Under the pieces are notes generated by a model, which did no database searches, had not been told where the DNA came from, and saw only the letters and a list, made by a program, of their open reading frames with translations. Source: Zymoseptoria tritici IPO323 (taxonomy: Eukaryota; Ascomycota; Dothideomycetes; Mycosphaerellales; Mycosphaerellaceae). Taken from it: a stretch of 64,000 bases of DNA. Shown here piece by piece: positions 40,354 through 52,274 of this stretch. Each line of letters starts with the position of its first letter. Positions within the stretch are counted from its first letter, which is position 1. The stretch spans positions 2,604,001 to 2,668,000 of the forward strand of contig NC_018218.1 in assembly GCF_000219625.1 (NCBI RefSeq). The letters run 5' to 3'. The position numbers were made by a program, and so were the translations under genes.

Positions 40354-40654
40354 GGGATAGCATGAGAGGTGAATGGTGCGAGTGGAGATCGCGATGCTCG
40401 AGGCGGTGTTTCTGCCGTACATGCTGCGGAGCAACAATCCGGCGCACGCAGACTTCCGAACTGCACGTGCATCCAGCCGCCGGGGCTGCTATAGTACATG
40501 GCGAAGGGCGGAGTGGAGGGAAAATCTGCTCCATAGCAGAGGAGTTCCATCGTGCCAGACACATGCAGTGTAGCGCACGAAGCCCATCGCATCACCCATG
40601 TCTTCCTTCCACTGCGAGATTTCTGCCTTCCTTCCGTGTAGTTCCACTTCGTCT
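40354..40654. other. Convergent intergenic region
   Basis: 301 bp between the translin stop and the TIM9 stop, so 3' untranslated DNA of both. No other feature is seen. Confidence 0.5.
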
Positions 40655-41060
40655 CTACCTTCCCATGCCAATACCTCCATTTTGCTGTGCCATTTGCGCA
40701 TTCTGCTCCTGAAACCTCTCGCCGAGTCGCTCAGAGCTCTTGAGGAACTTGTCCACACAGCGCATCACGCAACCCTCCTCTTTGCTTTGCAAGCTCTTGG
40801 AGCTGAAGTCGTTCACGCAATCGTTGAAGCATCTTTGGACCAGGTTGGAGTACATCTGGGTGGAGATGTGTTAGCAATGGTTCGACAATTCAGACTCGAT
40901 GGATCGATAGCGCACATTCATGAAATCTTTCATCTGCTTCCTCTCCATTCGGCTTTGCAGCTCGCGCTGCTCGGCGGCGTTGAGCCTGAGATGATGTTAG
41001 TTAAGAGGCTCCGGCATCATTCATTAATGATCTCGTGACGAACATTTCCATGCCGCTCAT
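40655..41060 (-). CDS. tim9: Mitochondrial intermembrane-space chaperone TIM9
   Basis: Exons 41060..41044 (17 nt), 40985..40916 and 40855..40655 give 95 aa, with introns of 58 and 60 nt. The assembled start is [20 protein letters not shown] and [20 protein letters not shown]. Twin CX3C motifs CFNDC and CVMRC lie about 16 residues apart, forming the two disulfides of small TIMs. [20 protein letters not shown] is the TIM9 signature end. It works with TIM10 as a hexamer escorting carriers such as AAC to TIM22. The 17-nt first exon with a GTTCGT donor is the least certain join, but it gives the family N-terminus. Confidence 0.92.
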
Positions 41061-42075
41061 GATGGGCTAGAAGTCTGATGAAATGGTTGTATGGTTCTTT
41101 GAAGGTCTCAGGAAGATACGTGCTCCGTTGATGGTTTGTGAAGTCGTAAGATCGATGTCGTGGTTATCGCAAGTCGATGGACGTCGTTCGGATCCTTACG
41201 ACCAACTGCGAACCTCGAAGTAAGCTCGGGAGCAACCGCCCAGCCAGGGCAACCTGAACGCTTCCTCACTTTTCACTTTTCAACAGTACAAGGCAATGCT
41301 GCTGCATCTTTATTGATCAGCTGGGTATGTTATGCTCGCTGTCAAGGTACAGATATTGGACATGCTCCGTGACCTTTGGCCCTACACTCTGCAAGATGTT
41401 GACGCGGCTGCATTGCAGAGAAAGCAAGTTCTATCGGCCGTTGGTGATGGTGTTGATCCATCAACCACATGAACGCTGTGCTCTTGGCTGGCAGCGCGCT
41501 ATAAATAGTCAAAACTGCGAACGAGGGAAGTGGGAAGAGATGAGGCTGTCGACACACGACACATCTCGTCCATAACACTGTTGTAACTTCGCAACAGGAA
41601 TCAACCTCCAAAACGCAGGACAGTGAGACAGAGTGCAGTGGTGTCGCTGTAAGGGTCCAAGATTGTGCTTGTTCTCCTGGTCGTGCGGCCGGTGCTTTTA
41701 GTCTCTCGACCTGGACTCAAGCAAGTGCAGCTCCTCTCCTCTCCTCCCCTCCGTGACCTCTCCACATTTCGCACCACGCCTCTCGCGCGCACCTGCGCCG
41801 CCGATGCTGGTATAACGAGCCCGCCGTGGCCGCCCTCGTCGTCGCATTTGATTGCGTCGTGCTCACGACCAGCACCACCGGCCTTGTTCGCGCGCGCGCC
41901 CAAGCACTCGAAGCTACCACCTTGAGACCGACGACGAGGCCGACATCGACATCGACAGCTCCAGCGACCACCAATCGCGACATCTCGAATTGACACCATC
42001 CATACAAGACACGGCACGTCGAGAACGCGCATGTTGTGATCAGGCGCCGCGATCGCGACCTCACCACCGCCCATC
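41061..42075. other. Divergent intergenic region with C/T-rich leader, no gene seen
   Basis: 1 kb between TIM9 (minus) and the RhoGAP gene (plus). Positions 41725-41765 are strongly C/T-rich, and 41770-42070 is likely a long RhoGAP 5' leader. Long minus frames here (41601-42209) overlap the RhoGAP start and are composition-driven. Confidence 0.5.
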
Positions 42076-44986
42076 ATGGCTTCCGGGCCTTCAACAGCTG
42101 CTATAGGCGCCAGCGGTCCCAAGCCCACGCCTCTGCCAACGCACAGCGAGTCTGGAAAAGAGAAGAAGGATCTGGCTAGCTGGTGGAAGAACTTCAAGAG
42201 GAGTGACAAGAAGGGTCATGAGCCAGGTACGTTTGAAAGCAAACGACCATCCTACGCAGGTCTCCAAGCGTCGCGTCAATTGATGAGAGGCTTTGGAGAC
42301 CACACAGGGCCGTTCGCGCCAATCTGGTCTGGACATCTTCTGACATGCGAATTCACTAGTCGCAACACCAGGTATCTTTGGTGTCCCTCTCCAGACCAGC
42401 ATACGATATGCAAACGTTGCGATCAGCTTGTTTAATGAAGAGGGTCAAAGCTACATCTACGGCTATGTGCCAATCGTCGTCGCCAAGTGCGGAGTCTTCC
42501 TCAAGGATAAAGGTAATTCGAGCTGATGCCGGATGTCTGGCTTCCAGTCGCGCTGACTCTCTGGCGTAGCAACTGATGTTGAGGGCATCTTCCGACTTGC
42601 CGGAAGCGAGAAGCGCATCAAGGAGCTCAAGGTCGCTTTCGACAGCCCAGACCGCTATGGCAAAGGTTTGGACTGGACTGGATATACAGTCCACGATGCC
42701 GCGAACATTCTCCGACGCTACTTCAACCAATTGCCGGAGCCTATAATTCCTCTGGAATTTTATCAAAGGTTCCGCGATCCATTGAGGAATCATCAAGCTC
42801 AGGCTGTGGGGGCGATCGAGGCGCAGAGTCCGAGTGAGGGCGAATTTGACCATGTCGCTGCCATCAGAGTCTACCAAAGTCTCATCACAGAACTGCCGCC
42901 TTTAAACCGCCAACTGCTTTTGTACATTCTCGACCTGTTGGCAGTTTTCGCCAGCAAATCCGACATGAACAAGATGACTACTCACAACCTCGCCGCAATC
43001 TTTCAGCCCGGCATCCTGAACCATCCGCAGCACGGAATGGCACCTGAAGAATACCGCTTGAGTCAGGATGTGCTCATTTTCCTGATAGAGAATCAAGACA
43101 GCTTCCTCATCGGGATGCAAGGAACCGCAGCAGACCCGGAAACTGTGAGAGAGGTCCAGAGTGGTGCTCCCGCCAAGGGTCCCGCAACTCCGACAACACC
43201 AAGCCGGGCCAAGACTGTCATCGGTCGTTCTACCTCGAATTCGAGTGTAGCCGCGGAGAGTGTACGCAAATGGGGTAGCATCCGCCGAAACGTCTCTGTG
43301 TCGAGTAAGCACAGCAAACAATCGGAGAGCGTTGTACAGACAGGCAGCCCTGTGGCCACACCTCCTACACCTACCGGCGCCGTGCACAGAAGTAACACTG
43401 TTCCCTCAAGGCGTGGTGTCAGTGCCACGCACTCGCCTCGATTCACGCGCGATAGGCACTCGGGCTCTCCATCTCCGAATACGTCTCCAAATCCAGGCCC
43501 GTCAGGAGATGCAGGCAAGTCCGACGCGCAGCCACAGCGACCTGTCACGGCTGAGCGCACACCTGCTGGGCCAACGGCTTTAGCCACGAAAACGGAGCCA
43601 TCTACTACCGCAGACCGGTCGGAGTCACTTCAGAACACTCCCATCGCTGCCGCGGCTCCAGCGTCCCTCCAGCGGAGTTCTGGCCCGACCAGTTCTGAAA
43701 CATTGGTTCCCGTTACCGCGCCTATCGAAACAAGATCGGCATCCTTCAACGAGGCAACCACGCCAGTGGCAACGACTGGCGCCAACAAGTCCTCACCGTC
43801 TTCAAGGGATCACCAGACGCCAGCACGGGACTTCACTCCGGTGATCCCGCCGCGGATCAGCAGCGACAGATCAACCAACAATTCCGCCAGCAACACTCCT
43901 TCGAATTCGAATACGTCAGGTCGCAAGTTCCTCGATATCCTGCAATTGTCTCCTGAAGGAGAAGGGCGAAAGCCGAACAAGCTGAGGAAGAAGCGTCAGC
44001 CAGGATCGGCCATGTCGAGCGCACATTCATCTACCCACTCATTGGACGAACGCGCCGAGAGATACTACGAGCCAGCCCAGCACCCTAGGATGATCTCACC
44101 TGGTCGCGCTGGAAGCGCAGACATGCGCGGTGTGACAGACAACAACGTCATCTCCCAGAGTGCTCAGGTGCCAGCTACGCCGCAACGTACTACGACAGAC
44201 GCGACAACGAAGCCAGCGATTTCACCCTCAAATTCAATGCGATCTCACACCGACGTTTCAGACGCAGACATGGTAGGCGACGACATGCCATTCAGCGATT
44301 CCGAGCACCCCGAGAAAAAGAAGCGAAATCGATGGCGTTTCTCTCGCTCGCAGGACAAGCCGGAGGCGCCTACAACCCCTGGAAACCATCCATTTGGAAC
44401 AATGACGGGCCGAGAACAAGCGATGTCCCGATCTACAATCGGCAGCGGAGGGTCATACCCGCGGAAAAGTCTGCAGCAAGACGCGCCTCCGTTGGCAAGC
44501 GTCGGCACCGAGCCTGTTCCTGGATCATCGCCTGATCAGCGTGGCATCCATCCTGCGGCAACATCTGATGTGGTCTTCTCAGATTCTGAACGGGAGAGAA
44601 AGGGACCCATGTCGTGGCTGAGGAACAAACTCCATGAGCGAAAGGAAAAGGACGCCGAGAAGCGGTCTCAGACGCCGGATCGTGCGGGCCACGAGCGTAA
44701 TAAGAGCAAGAGTGACGTGTTGCTTACCGCGGAGTCCCGTTCTATCCGTGGAAGTTCTATTGACGACAAGCGACCCAGCTTGGAACGACCCGTCACGACT
44801 GCATCTCAAACCACGGCAACACCGGCGACTGAAGGTCTTGCAGCTGCCGGAGATACTCCCGTCCACAAGACGCAAGGAGAGAATGTCGAACCGACTGTGG
44901 AGACGAAGACGGAGCCGAATTTGGAGTCAAAGCCGGAGACCAATCAAGAAAGCATTGCCGGCGCCAAGGTGACAGATTCGGTGTGA
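42076..44986 (+). CDS. RhoGAP-domain protein (SAC7/BAG7 type)
   Basis: Exons 42076..42226, 42360..42512 and 42570..44986 give 906 aa, with introns of 133 and 57 nt. An N-terminal KKDLASWWKNFKRSDKK leads into the RhoGAP domain at residues ~50-290: FGVPLQTSIRYANVAI, VEGIFRLAGSEKRIKEL with arginine finger Arg110, YTVHDAANILRRYFNQLPEP, and MTTHNLAAIFQPGIL. The remaining ~600 residues are disordered, rich in Ser, Thr and Pro, with many likely phosphosites and a basic block near KPNKLRKKRQPGSAM. It should accelerate GTP hydrolysis by Rho1 or a related GTPase and so act in wall integrity and actin control. The target is inferred from the SAC7/BAG7-like layout. Confidence 0.9.
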
Positions 44987-46747
44987 GGAACATCGTTGAT
45001 CAGGAGCCCTTCGTCCAGCCTCTCCGGCTTCGTCGTGCTGGCTCGTGTGGATCGTGGCGAGCCTCCAGCAGACAGATCGCGTTCCCGTCCATGGTTCGCG
45101 GATGAGAGGGAGCATAGGAAGCAATGAACAAAGTTTTAGGTATCAGACTGATCGCGATACGAGACCGCGTGTTTCCAAGCCGCCGAGAGAATTTTCTTTT
45201 TAGTATTAATGCGGAGAGAGGGAGGATGATGAGCGGGAGCAGAGGAGAATGAGAACAGATGGGAAGAGGAAGTGTAGGCCTGGCCGGCCCGCGGAGACGC
45301 TTGCTGTACATAAAAGTGGCGAGACCGCGGGAATGTAAGAAAGGTCGTGTTGTGCTGCTGCATGGGCGGGAGCCAAGAATAATCCTACACTTTCCGAACA
45401 TGGTATAGGGTTGGTCGCCTTGTCCTGGTGCTCTCATGCTTCGAGGCAGAGCACAGGCGGAACACTTCAGATGCTGTACTGGGTATGATTGGAACGTGAG
45501 GACTGGCGGACGTCTATTCCAACAAGCTTCCGTGGTGTGTACTGGAAATAGAAGACGAGAGCTCTGGTATTGATGACGAAGCGGAGCCCCCACGCACATG
45601 GATACCTTCGATCCATCATCCCGGTGGTCGGATCCTTCATGCACGCGGCGGTGGAACAGAACCACGAGCTGCGTGACACGATCCTCCGTTTCATCGACTG
45701 CATGGCCGCTCCTCATCGGATTGAGGTCCACGACAAGAGTATGCCGTCTTGGCTGCTGCCGCTTCGAAGATACGGAAAGACATGTCCTTTGTCACTCGCA
45801 CATAGGAGGGCACTAGGGCATATGTCGCCGAATTTAGAGTGCGGTCTTGTCATGCAGGATACGAATGTGTTGCTAAATTCGAGCTTGACCGGGAACTCAA
45901 TAGGTGCAGGGCAAAAGTACCTAAGCAGTGGTAGCTGCTGTGCACTCTGGACTTTTCGTTCCTGCCCGGCAGCCATGTTGCTGGGTCCTGTCGTTTGTCA
46001 AGTCGAAACGACTCTGCAAAGGTACAGTCGTCGCCCATCACCTTGAATCAATTGGCAGCGGTGTACATAGGTCGAGTTCATGAATGGATGCAAGAGTGGA
46101 ACATGGGGCCAACCTAGCATGCACCAAGCCAGTCGGCCCCATGCGATCTACATCGTATTCGACGTCAGAACGGACAAGAGCGCGCGGCTGCACTCTTCCT
46201 TGGTTTTGTCAGTTCTTGGACGCGTAGGCAAAATCGCTTCTCGGAGGATCTTTGGGTGAGATAGCTTATATGATCCACTCCAATGCATTGCTCTTGCCAC
46301 CTCCGCGCTGTCACGGCTCGCTTCCAGTGCACGATCACTTCTTCCTTTCTCGTCAGCATACAGCTCTGTTATATTAGCACCGTTTCTTCGTGACATCTCA
46401 ATTCAACCAGACCTTCAGACAGGGATACAGCACTGCAGCGACATCTCCCAGCCCACCATCTCTAGCGGCGGCCAACTTTTGCGACGCTCCCAGTCACGCA
46501 GTCCTCCTCAAGCCACAACCGCGTCTAAAGTTCAGAGGTGCGACGACCGCATTGATTCGATTGTGCGTGGAACCTTCTTACCGATGTCTTTCTTTCCCAG
46601 TGCATAGGCATTGGGACTTCCTCGTTCCTGTCCGTTCAGAAGCTGACATGAGTGCTTGTTGCTAGTCCTCGACATTTCGTGGTCCGACCGAGAGCAGGTC
46701 TCCACAGCTCCCAAGTCCAACGTCATATCCGCATACCAACCCTCGAA
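44987..46747. other. Long intergenic region, no gene recognised
   Basis: 1.76 kb, the second-longest gene-free stretch. Overlapping frames on both strands (minus 45000-45731, plus 45570-46046) have no recognisable domains or convincing splice continuations. The last ~300 bp precede the GPI wall protein and are probably its promoter. A non-coding RNA or a fast-evolving small gene cannot be excluded. Confidence 0.4.
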
Positions 46748-48062
46748 ATGCCTTCGATCCGATCAATACTCCTGGTTGGACTTCCGCTGGCTGCGTTATG
46801 TCAAGAATTGTTCGACTCGAGAAGAGCTGCAGATGTGCAACGACATGGCATTGTTGGAGCTGGCCGCAACGCCATTGAAAGAGCAGTGGATATGGCTGGA
46901 GGAGAGCTTGATTCCGAGAGATATCTGGGAAAGCGGCAGGACTCGAATGGCACAGTGGCAGCTACAGTGACCGTGTCCGACGTCGTCACGGCCACCGTCT
47001 CTTCCTCGCCGACTCCTGATACTACGACTTCCTCTTCCTCCTCCCAAGGTCAGTCCAGTTCTACTCTTCTTGCAAGCTCTTCGGTAGCTCAAGACCCGGT
47101 GTCGACAGAAACCATCATTTCTGTTCCGACGACGCTCGTTTCCGTGCCGATCACGACGGAGCAGCCATCTGGGACGACCAGCACCGAAGGTCAGACCTTT
47201 CCTTCCATAATTGCATCTTCTTCTACTACTTTGTTCTCTGCCGCCGCATCTTCGTCGTCGTTCGTTTCTTCAGAGCTAGGCTCATCATCGATTGCAGCTC
47301 CTTCGTTCTCTGCCGCCGCATCTTCTTCAGAGCTAGGCTCATCATCGATTGCAGCTCCTTCGTCGTCCGCAGAGCCTTCATCGACGCCACCAGTCGTCGA
47401 TACCACCGCATCCGAGCCCGCACCCGAAACGTCGAGCAGTCCAGCGAGCCAGCCCTCCAGCACGCCTGCGAGCAATAGTCCGGTAAGTTCCTGTGCAGCG
47501 ATTCCAGATTCGTCCCAACAACCTGACCCCTTTCTAGTCATCTTCTGCTGTACTACCTACCACTACAGCTGCATTGCCTTCGCGGACTACCTTTGCGGTG
47601 ATCAATTCGGCAGGTAGCGTCGTGACCTCTGTCCCGCAAGTCGCTACAGTATCCGACGCGAGTGGGGAGGGAATAGTCTTGACATCTCCGACTCCCGGTG
47701 GTGAGATGCCGTTCAAATTGCACCTCCGTTCCCGCGATACTGATCTCTTCCTTGCAGGCGTTTACACGAATACGAAATCCGGCGGCGATGTTGCCGTTGT
47801 GACCTATACGCCCGACGGTGGCACCGTCAGCGAAGTGCGTTACCTCACCGAGACTCTTCCCAACGGATCCGCGTCGATCAGGACGTCATATGCCACTGTG
47901 GGCGCGCCTGCGAGTCCTACGGCAGGCGGATCGTCCAACTCTGGATCAGGCAGCGATGCACCGCAACTCCAATCCGGTGCAGCAATTTCATCGACATGGT
48001 ATGCTGCCGAGGCGGCAGTGATGCTTGGAGCGGCCGTCGGTGTGGCTGCGATGATGCTGTAA
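46748..48062 (+). CDS. GPI-anchored Ser/Thr-rich cell-surface protein
   Basis: Exons 46748..47482, 47538..47700 and 47758..48062 give 400 aa. The second intron (57 nt, GTGAGA...TTGCAG) is in frame and stop-free; removing it yields the smooth PTPGGVYTNTKSGG. The protein has a signal peptide (MPSIRSILLVGLPLAALCQ) and possible Kex2 site KR in YLGKRQDSNG. A ~200-residue Ser/Thr/Ala/Pro-rich stalk, likely heavily O-glycosylated, leads to a conserved-looking patch (SGGDVAVVTYTPDGGTVSEV). A GPI attachment signal follows, with small residues then the hydrophobic end YAAEAAVMLGAAVGVAAMML. It probably sits in the wall or plasma membrane. The stalk contains a tandem duplication (ELGSSSIAAPS twice). No enzymatic domain is present. 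Confidence 0.82.
47234..47362 (+). repeat. Imperfect tandem duplication within the Ser-rich stalk
   Basis: A 39-bp block (47267-47305) is repeated exactly at 47324-47362. The preceding TTCTCTGCCGCCGCATCTTC is also repeated (47234 and 47306), so the unit is ~57-72 bp with the second copy 15 bp shorter. It encodes SSELGSSSIAAPS-like units. Length polymorphism between strains is expected for such repeats. Confidence 0.85.
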
Positions 48063-48575
48063 GATATATGGGAATGGAGTGCGTTCCGTGTATGAATGTT
48101 GTACCTAGGTGGAGGTTGATGGCCGAATTGAACACATAACGATGGACATATGGGTAATTGCATAGCGGAACTGGCAGCGAGCTTGATGAGAATATGAAAT
48201 GTATACACATGTCAATGCTGCAACTGTTCGAATCTGTCCCAGAGTGAGCGTCCTAGAGCTCGAGGTACCTTTAGCTGCGTTGAGCTCTATCACTCGACTC
48301 ATGTTTTGCAATCGATCGCTTCCTCCTTTGCTTTCGGAACTTCGATAAGTTGAGGATTCTCCGTTTCTTTACTCGACCACAGCCTCGACTGCATTTCGAC
48401 CGATATCCTCGGTTGGCCAAATCCAGTGGCACGTCCAACAACGATGGCAACAGCCATGAGAACTCCCAGCAGGCGATGATGCAGAGCTTGTAGAGATTTG
48501 CAGTCCTCCATGTCTCCAAATTCTGTACAATTCATCTATTACATTTTTGTGATTCAATCTTCCGGTTCCTTCCAT
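48063..48575. other. Convergent intergenic region
   Basis: 513 bp between the stops of the GPI wall protein gene (plus) and GPI11 (minus). No gene is supported. A GTTCGAATC string at 48225-48235 lacks tRNA context. Confidence 0.5.
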
Positions 48576-49326
48576 TCAACTGATCTTCATCTTCCTCCCT
48601 CTTAAGAGCCAGCCACCCGCCACCTTGCCCAGCACAGCACCTCCATACATCCCACAAATAATCGTAACCGGCCACTTCTGCCACTCGCGATCCCAGTCCA
48701 GCGGAATTGGCACAGCTCCCACCCAAGCTCCTACGACCGCGCCCAGCGCCATTCCATATGTCTCGTCGACCGGCTGTTGCAAACTCGCGAGCGCTAGCCA
48801 TGTGGGCGCGTGAAGACCGTGGACGTAGAAGAGTGGTGGAGTCGTGAGGAGGGCGAGGTGGACGGCTAGGAGAAGCGTGTGGAGGTGATGCGAGATGAGC
48901 GGCGCGCCGAACAGGATGGCGGCTATGTAGAGGACGGGAGCGGATAGTGTGAGCGTCAGCACGAAAGAGAGGAACGCGGGCTGTTTGTATGTTAGCATTG
49001 AGGAGAGTCAAAGGAGAGAGTCGAAGTACCACTAGCTTTGACCCGAGATCTGGCACTGGTTTGGGCAGTTTCTTTTGGCCTGGTTTGGATTTGGGAGGTG
49101 GTGGTGCTTGACTGTTGACCGGAAGACAGAATACGCAGTATACTGCTTGTATGATCGCGACCGTGGGCGCCAGTGCAAGCAACGTATTGACGGGGTCGCC
49201 AACCAATCTCCCAAAAAATACGGGCAATAGGGAGGCCAGTAGGATCGGGTGCAGGTTGGCCACAAGTTGTGATGTTTGATCCTGCAGCAGAGCCACTGAC
49301 TTGATCTCTGTCTCGTCTGCCGCCAT
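48576..49326 (-). CDS. gpi11: GPI-anchor ethanolamine-phosphate transfer subunit GPI11/PIG-F
   Basis: Exons 49326..49030 and 48980..48576 give 233 aa, with a 49-nt intron (GTACTT...AACAG). Several membrane segments are visible: ILLASLLPVFFGRLV, LLALAPTVAIIQAVYCVFCL, FLSFVLTLTLSAPVLYIAAI, LLLAVHLALLTTPPLFYV and TIICGMYGGAVLGKVAGGWL. The C-terminal half carries PIG-F family blocks: FGAPLISHHLHTLLLA, YGMALGAVVGAWVGAVPIPLDWDREWQKWP, and the end GWLLRG. PIG-F partners with the ethanolamine-phosphate transferases Gpi13 and Gpi7 in the ER. The adjacent convergent gene encodes a GPI-anchored protein; that is probably coincidence. Confidence 0.92.
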
Positions 49327-49645
49327 GTTGTCCTCCTCTTCAGTGTGTTGTCTTTCGTAAGAGTCGAAGATGGAAAGAAGGTAAAGTACCTGAATGGAAA
49401 GTAAAGCGGAGCCAGGTCCGCCAGGTCGACTTCACTCACTGCCGAACAACGTTAAATTTGAACCCTGCTCTAGCCCCGCTTGTCTGACGTTAGCTCTCAC
49501 TGCCCGCTCTGCGCTGTGGTGGGGGACGGGAATTTGGGGCATATATTACAATAGCAAGGTACGTTGCCAACATGACGATGGTGTGTTTCATCCTCATTTA
49601 CTTGCTCTCTACATATACTTCAACGTTACAGACAATACCTTCAAC
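49327..49645. other. Divergent intergenic region
   Basis: 319 bp between GPI11 (minus) and the extradiol dioxygenase (plus). It should hold both promoters. No site stands out. Confidence 0.45.
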
Positions 49646-50872
49646 ATGGCGGGTTCACAAACGGTAATCCAGCACGGACAGAGCAGATCAGCGACCATTA
49701 CGACCAACGATACCGACAACACGGTCCGCTTCGAACTCAAACCAAACCATGGCGCCTCTATTCCAGACAGTGAAGCCTTCGGAGAGGCTTTTGGGAACAC
49801 ATCCAAACCCTTGACCGTCTGGCAAAAGGAACAGAACATCGACCCATCTCAACAGATCAAGATTGTCAAACTCGCTCACATGCGATACCAACATCCAGAC
49901 TTGGACACGATCACGAAGTTTCTGGTCGACTTTGGCATGCACGTCGCCAAGAGGACCCACGACGAGATCTGGTACCGCGGCTACGGTTCCGATCAATACG
50001 TCTACTACGCTCGCAAAGGCGAGAAGCAGTTCCTCGGCGGCACTTTCGAAGTCGAATCCCAAGCGGATTTGGAGAAAGCTGCTACTCTCCCCGGAGCGAG
50101 CGACATCGTCGACTTGAGCGATGCGCCAGGTGGCGGGAAGATGGTCACAGCCTACGACCCAGAAGGTTTCCCCATCAACCTGATGTACGGCCAAACACCC
50201 GCCAGCGTCGGCGAGTACCCCGACAAAGTCATCTACAACGACGAAACAGACAAGCCTCGCGTTCGGAAGTTCAATCGCTTCACGCCCGGTCCAGCCGCCG
50301 TGCATAAACTCGGCCACTACGGACTATGCGTACAAAAGTTCCCCGAGCAGGTAGAGTGGTATACGCGAACCTTCAACTTTGCTCCCACAGACTTCCTGCA
50401 CGTACCGGATGATGCGAGTGGCGGCAAAACGAAGAAGGAAGTGGCCGTGTTCCTGCACATCGATCGTGGCGATGATCCGGTTGACCATCACACTTTCTTC
50501 ATGTCGACGAATCGAACGAAGCATGTGCATCATGCGTCGTTTGAGGTGCATGATTTCGATACGCAGCAGCTGGGACATCAGTGGTTGGCGAAGCAGAAGT
50601 ACACTTCTGTCTGGGGAGTAGGAAGGCATATTCTGGGCAGTCAGATCTTCGATTACTGGTGGGATACGACAGGCAACATGATCGAGGTGAGTGAAGGACG
50701 GAATCCTTGGATCGATATTGCACTGTCTGAGCCATGGCTGATTTTTCCACTTGTGTAGCATTACTGTGATGGTGACCTTGTCAATAAGGATACCCCCGTA
50801 GGCTGGTGCGATGCGGGTGACGAGTCTTTGGCGGTGTGGGGACCTGAGGTGCCGACCTGGTTTTTGGACTAA
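49646..50872 (+). CDS. VOC-family extradiol ring-cleavage dioxygenase
   Basis: Exons 49646..50686 and 50759..50872 give 384 aa, with a 72-nt intron (GTGAGT...TGTAG) separating Glu from His in GNMIEHYCDGD. Two glyoxalase/VOC modules are present. The first starts IKIVKLAHMRYQHPDLDTIT; the second, which holds the metal, starts HKLGHYGLCVQKFPEQVEWY. Metal ligands are likely His of LGHYGLCV, His of VHHASFEVHD and Glu of NMIEHY, the 2-His-1-carboxylate set for Fe(II). The layout matches catechol 2,3-dioxygenase-like enzymes of fungi. The substrate is unknown and no aromatic-degradation neighbours are present. An in-frame extension upstream of 49646 has no good start context, so I chose MAGSQTV. Confidence 0.85.
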
Positions 50873-51051
50873 TGGGAAATGGTTCTTGTAGGACAAGCGG
50901 CGTATAGTCTTGGGGTGTTTATGCAGGGCTGTTATGATACCATGATTCCGAAATCCGAGGTGCTTCTAAGTGGACACCAGAATCTAGACGCTGTCGTGAC
51001 CCAACGCCGAGCGATGCTGCAGTAGAAACAAACGTTGTCCTTGACCACGGT

Positions 51052-52274
51052 CTAAGCACGATCCTGTCTCCGCCTCAAATTTCGCGTCCGCTTCATCAAC
51101 TTCTTGTACTTGTGCTTCTTCATCTTCAGTTTCCGTTGGCGCTTAACGGAAATGAGCATCATCTTCTGTTTCGATGCCGCGGATGGATCCCTCCTCACGA
51201 AATCATTGACATCATACTTCTCGCCCATCTTCTCCCTCTGACTCCGAAGATAGTCCTCCGCGCGCAATCGCATGCGTTCTCGAAAAGGAAATCGACGTGG
51301 CGTTTGCATCGGGGTGTGGTCAACCGGACTTGGTACGCGGTACATGGGCGAAACCGATGCTGCCGTCCATGTCCTCTCGCCGTTCGCGCTCGTGGACTCG
51401 GTGAGGAAAATCGTGGCAGCATAGCTCTTTTTCTGCGTTTTCCCCGGCTTCTTCGCCGCTTTATCTGCAGCCTTTTGCTCTTCGGGAAATGGCTGAGGTG
51501 CGGGAGGTGCACTGAACGGCCTAAACGATGCAACAATCTCATCCACGCTCTTCAATCTCGGTGCTCCATCGAGATGCCTCACGCCATCTTGATTGCTCTG
51601 ACTCTCCTGTAAGATCTCGAACCGCATGGCATCGTCTTGTGCACTATTCGATCCCAGATCGAGGTTCTCGAACAAGCCCTTGAGAGCGTACGTGACATCC
51701 TCCGGACGACCCTCCGCCGAGTTGCCATTTCCCCATGGATCCACTTCTCTCGTCGTTTCAAAAATGTTGTCAAATGCACTCGCGCGAGATGGAGGCGGTA
51801 TCGTGGTCGAGAGGGATAGCGGTCTGTGGAGCGAGAAGAAGGACGATACTGAGAGATCTGGCGGTTATTAGTTTGGCGTTGAAAGGACAAGGCAGCTGCC
51901 GACATACCAGTAGAGTTCAAATGTTGCGTTCCCGGCACCGCTGGAAGGCCAGCGAATTGATCTCCAAGCTTGCCAACATCCGCTGCAGCGCGTGATCTCT
52001 TGGTCTTGTTAATGCGTTTGGAGGCTTTGTTCTGTGGATCGGATCCCGCGAGCTCTGCGGATGCTTTGGTCGCGGGTGCCGGCTTGGTGTCGTTGGGGTT
52101 GCTCTCAGGTGGACACGACGAGGCCTTGCTGCTGGAGTGTCGACGCTGATGCGAGCGGCGAGTAGCGACACACGGCGGGCTTCGGTGAGCGGAGGTGGAG
52201 GAGCTCGAGGCGGAGGAGATGGCGGCGGCGCAGGAGGCTCGGTGGGCGACACGCACAGCCTTGGTCGAGAACAT
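51052..52274 (-). CDS. Mitochondrial small-ribosomal-subunit protein mS38 (COX24/AURKAIP1 domain)
   Basis: Exons 52274..51908 and 51857..51052 give 390 aa, with a 50-nt intron (GTATGT...CGCCAG). The N-terminus (MFSTKAVRVAHRASCAAA) is a mitochondrial presequence. The C-terminus carries the whole mS38 signature: MMLISVKRQRKLKMKKHKYK, then KLMKRTRNLRRRQDR, a basic helix that lies in the small subunit near the decoding site. The ~300 residues between are poorly conserved and disordered, much longer than in yeast Cox24, which is usual for moulds. A role in mitochondrial translation initiation of COX1 is known for the yeast protein. Confidence 0.9.

Noticed and set aside
41601..42209. 202-codon minus-strand frame overlapping the RhoGAP start
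   Set aside because: It covers the first RhoGAP exon in antisense and is Arg/Gly/Cys-rich from C/T-rich leader DNA.
45000..45731. 243-codon minus-strand frame
   Set aside because: Its sequence lacks any conserved pattern and overlaps other open frames. It does not fit splice signals or codon use of neighbouring genes.
48225..48240. tRNA B-box-like string GTTCGAATC
   Set aside because: No matching A box, acceptor stem or cloverleaf could be found around it.
49688..50317. 209-codon minus frame
   Set aside because: Antisense to the extradiol dioxygenase, whose metal ligands and family blocks are clear.
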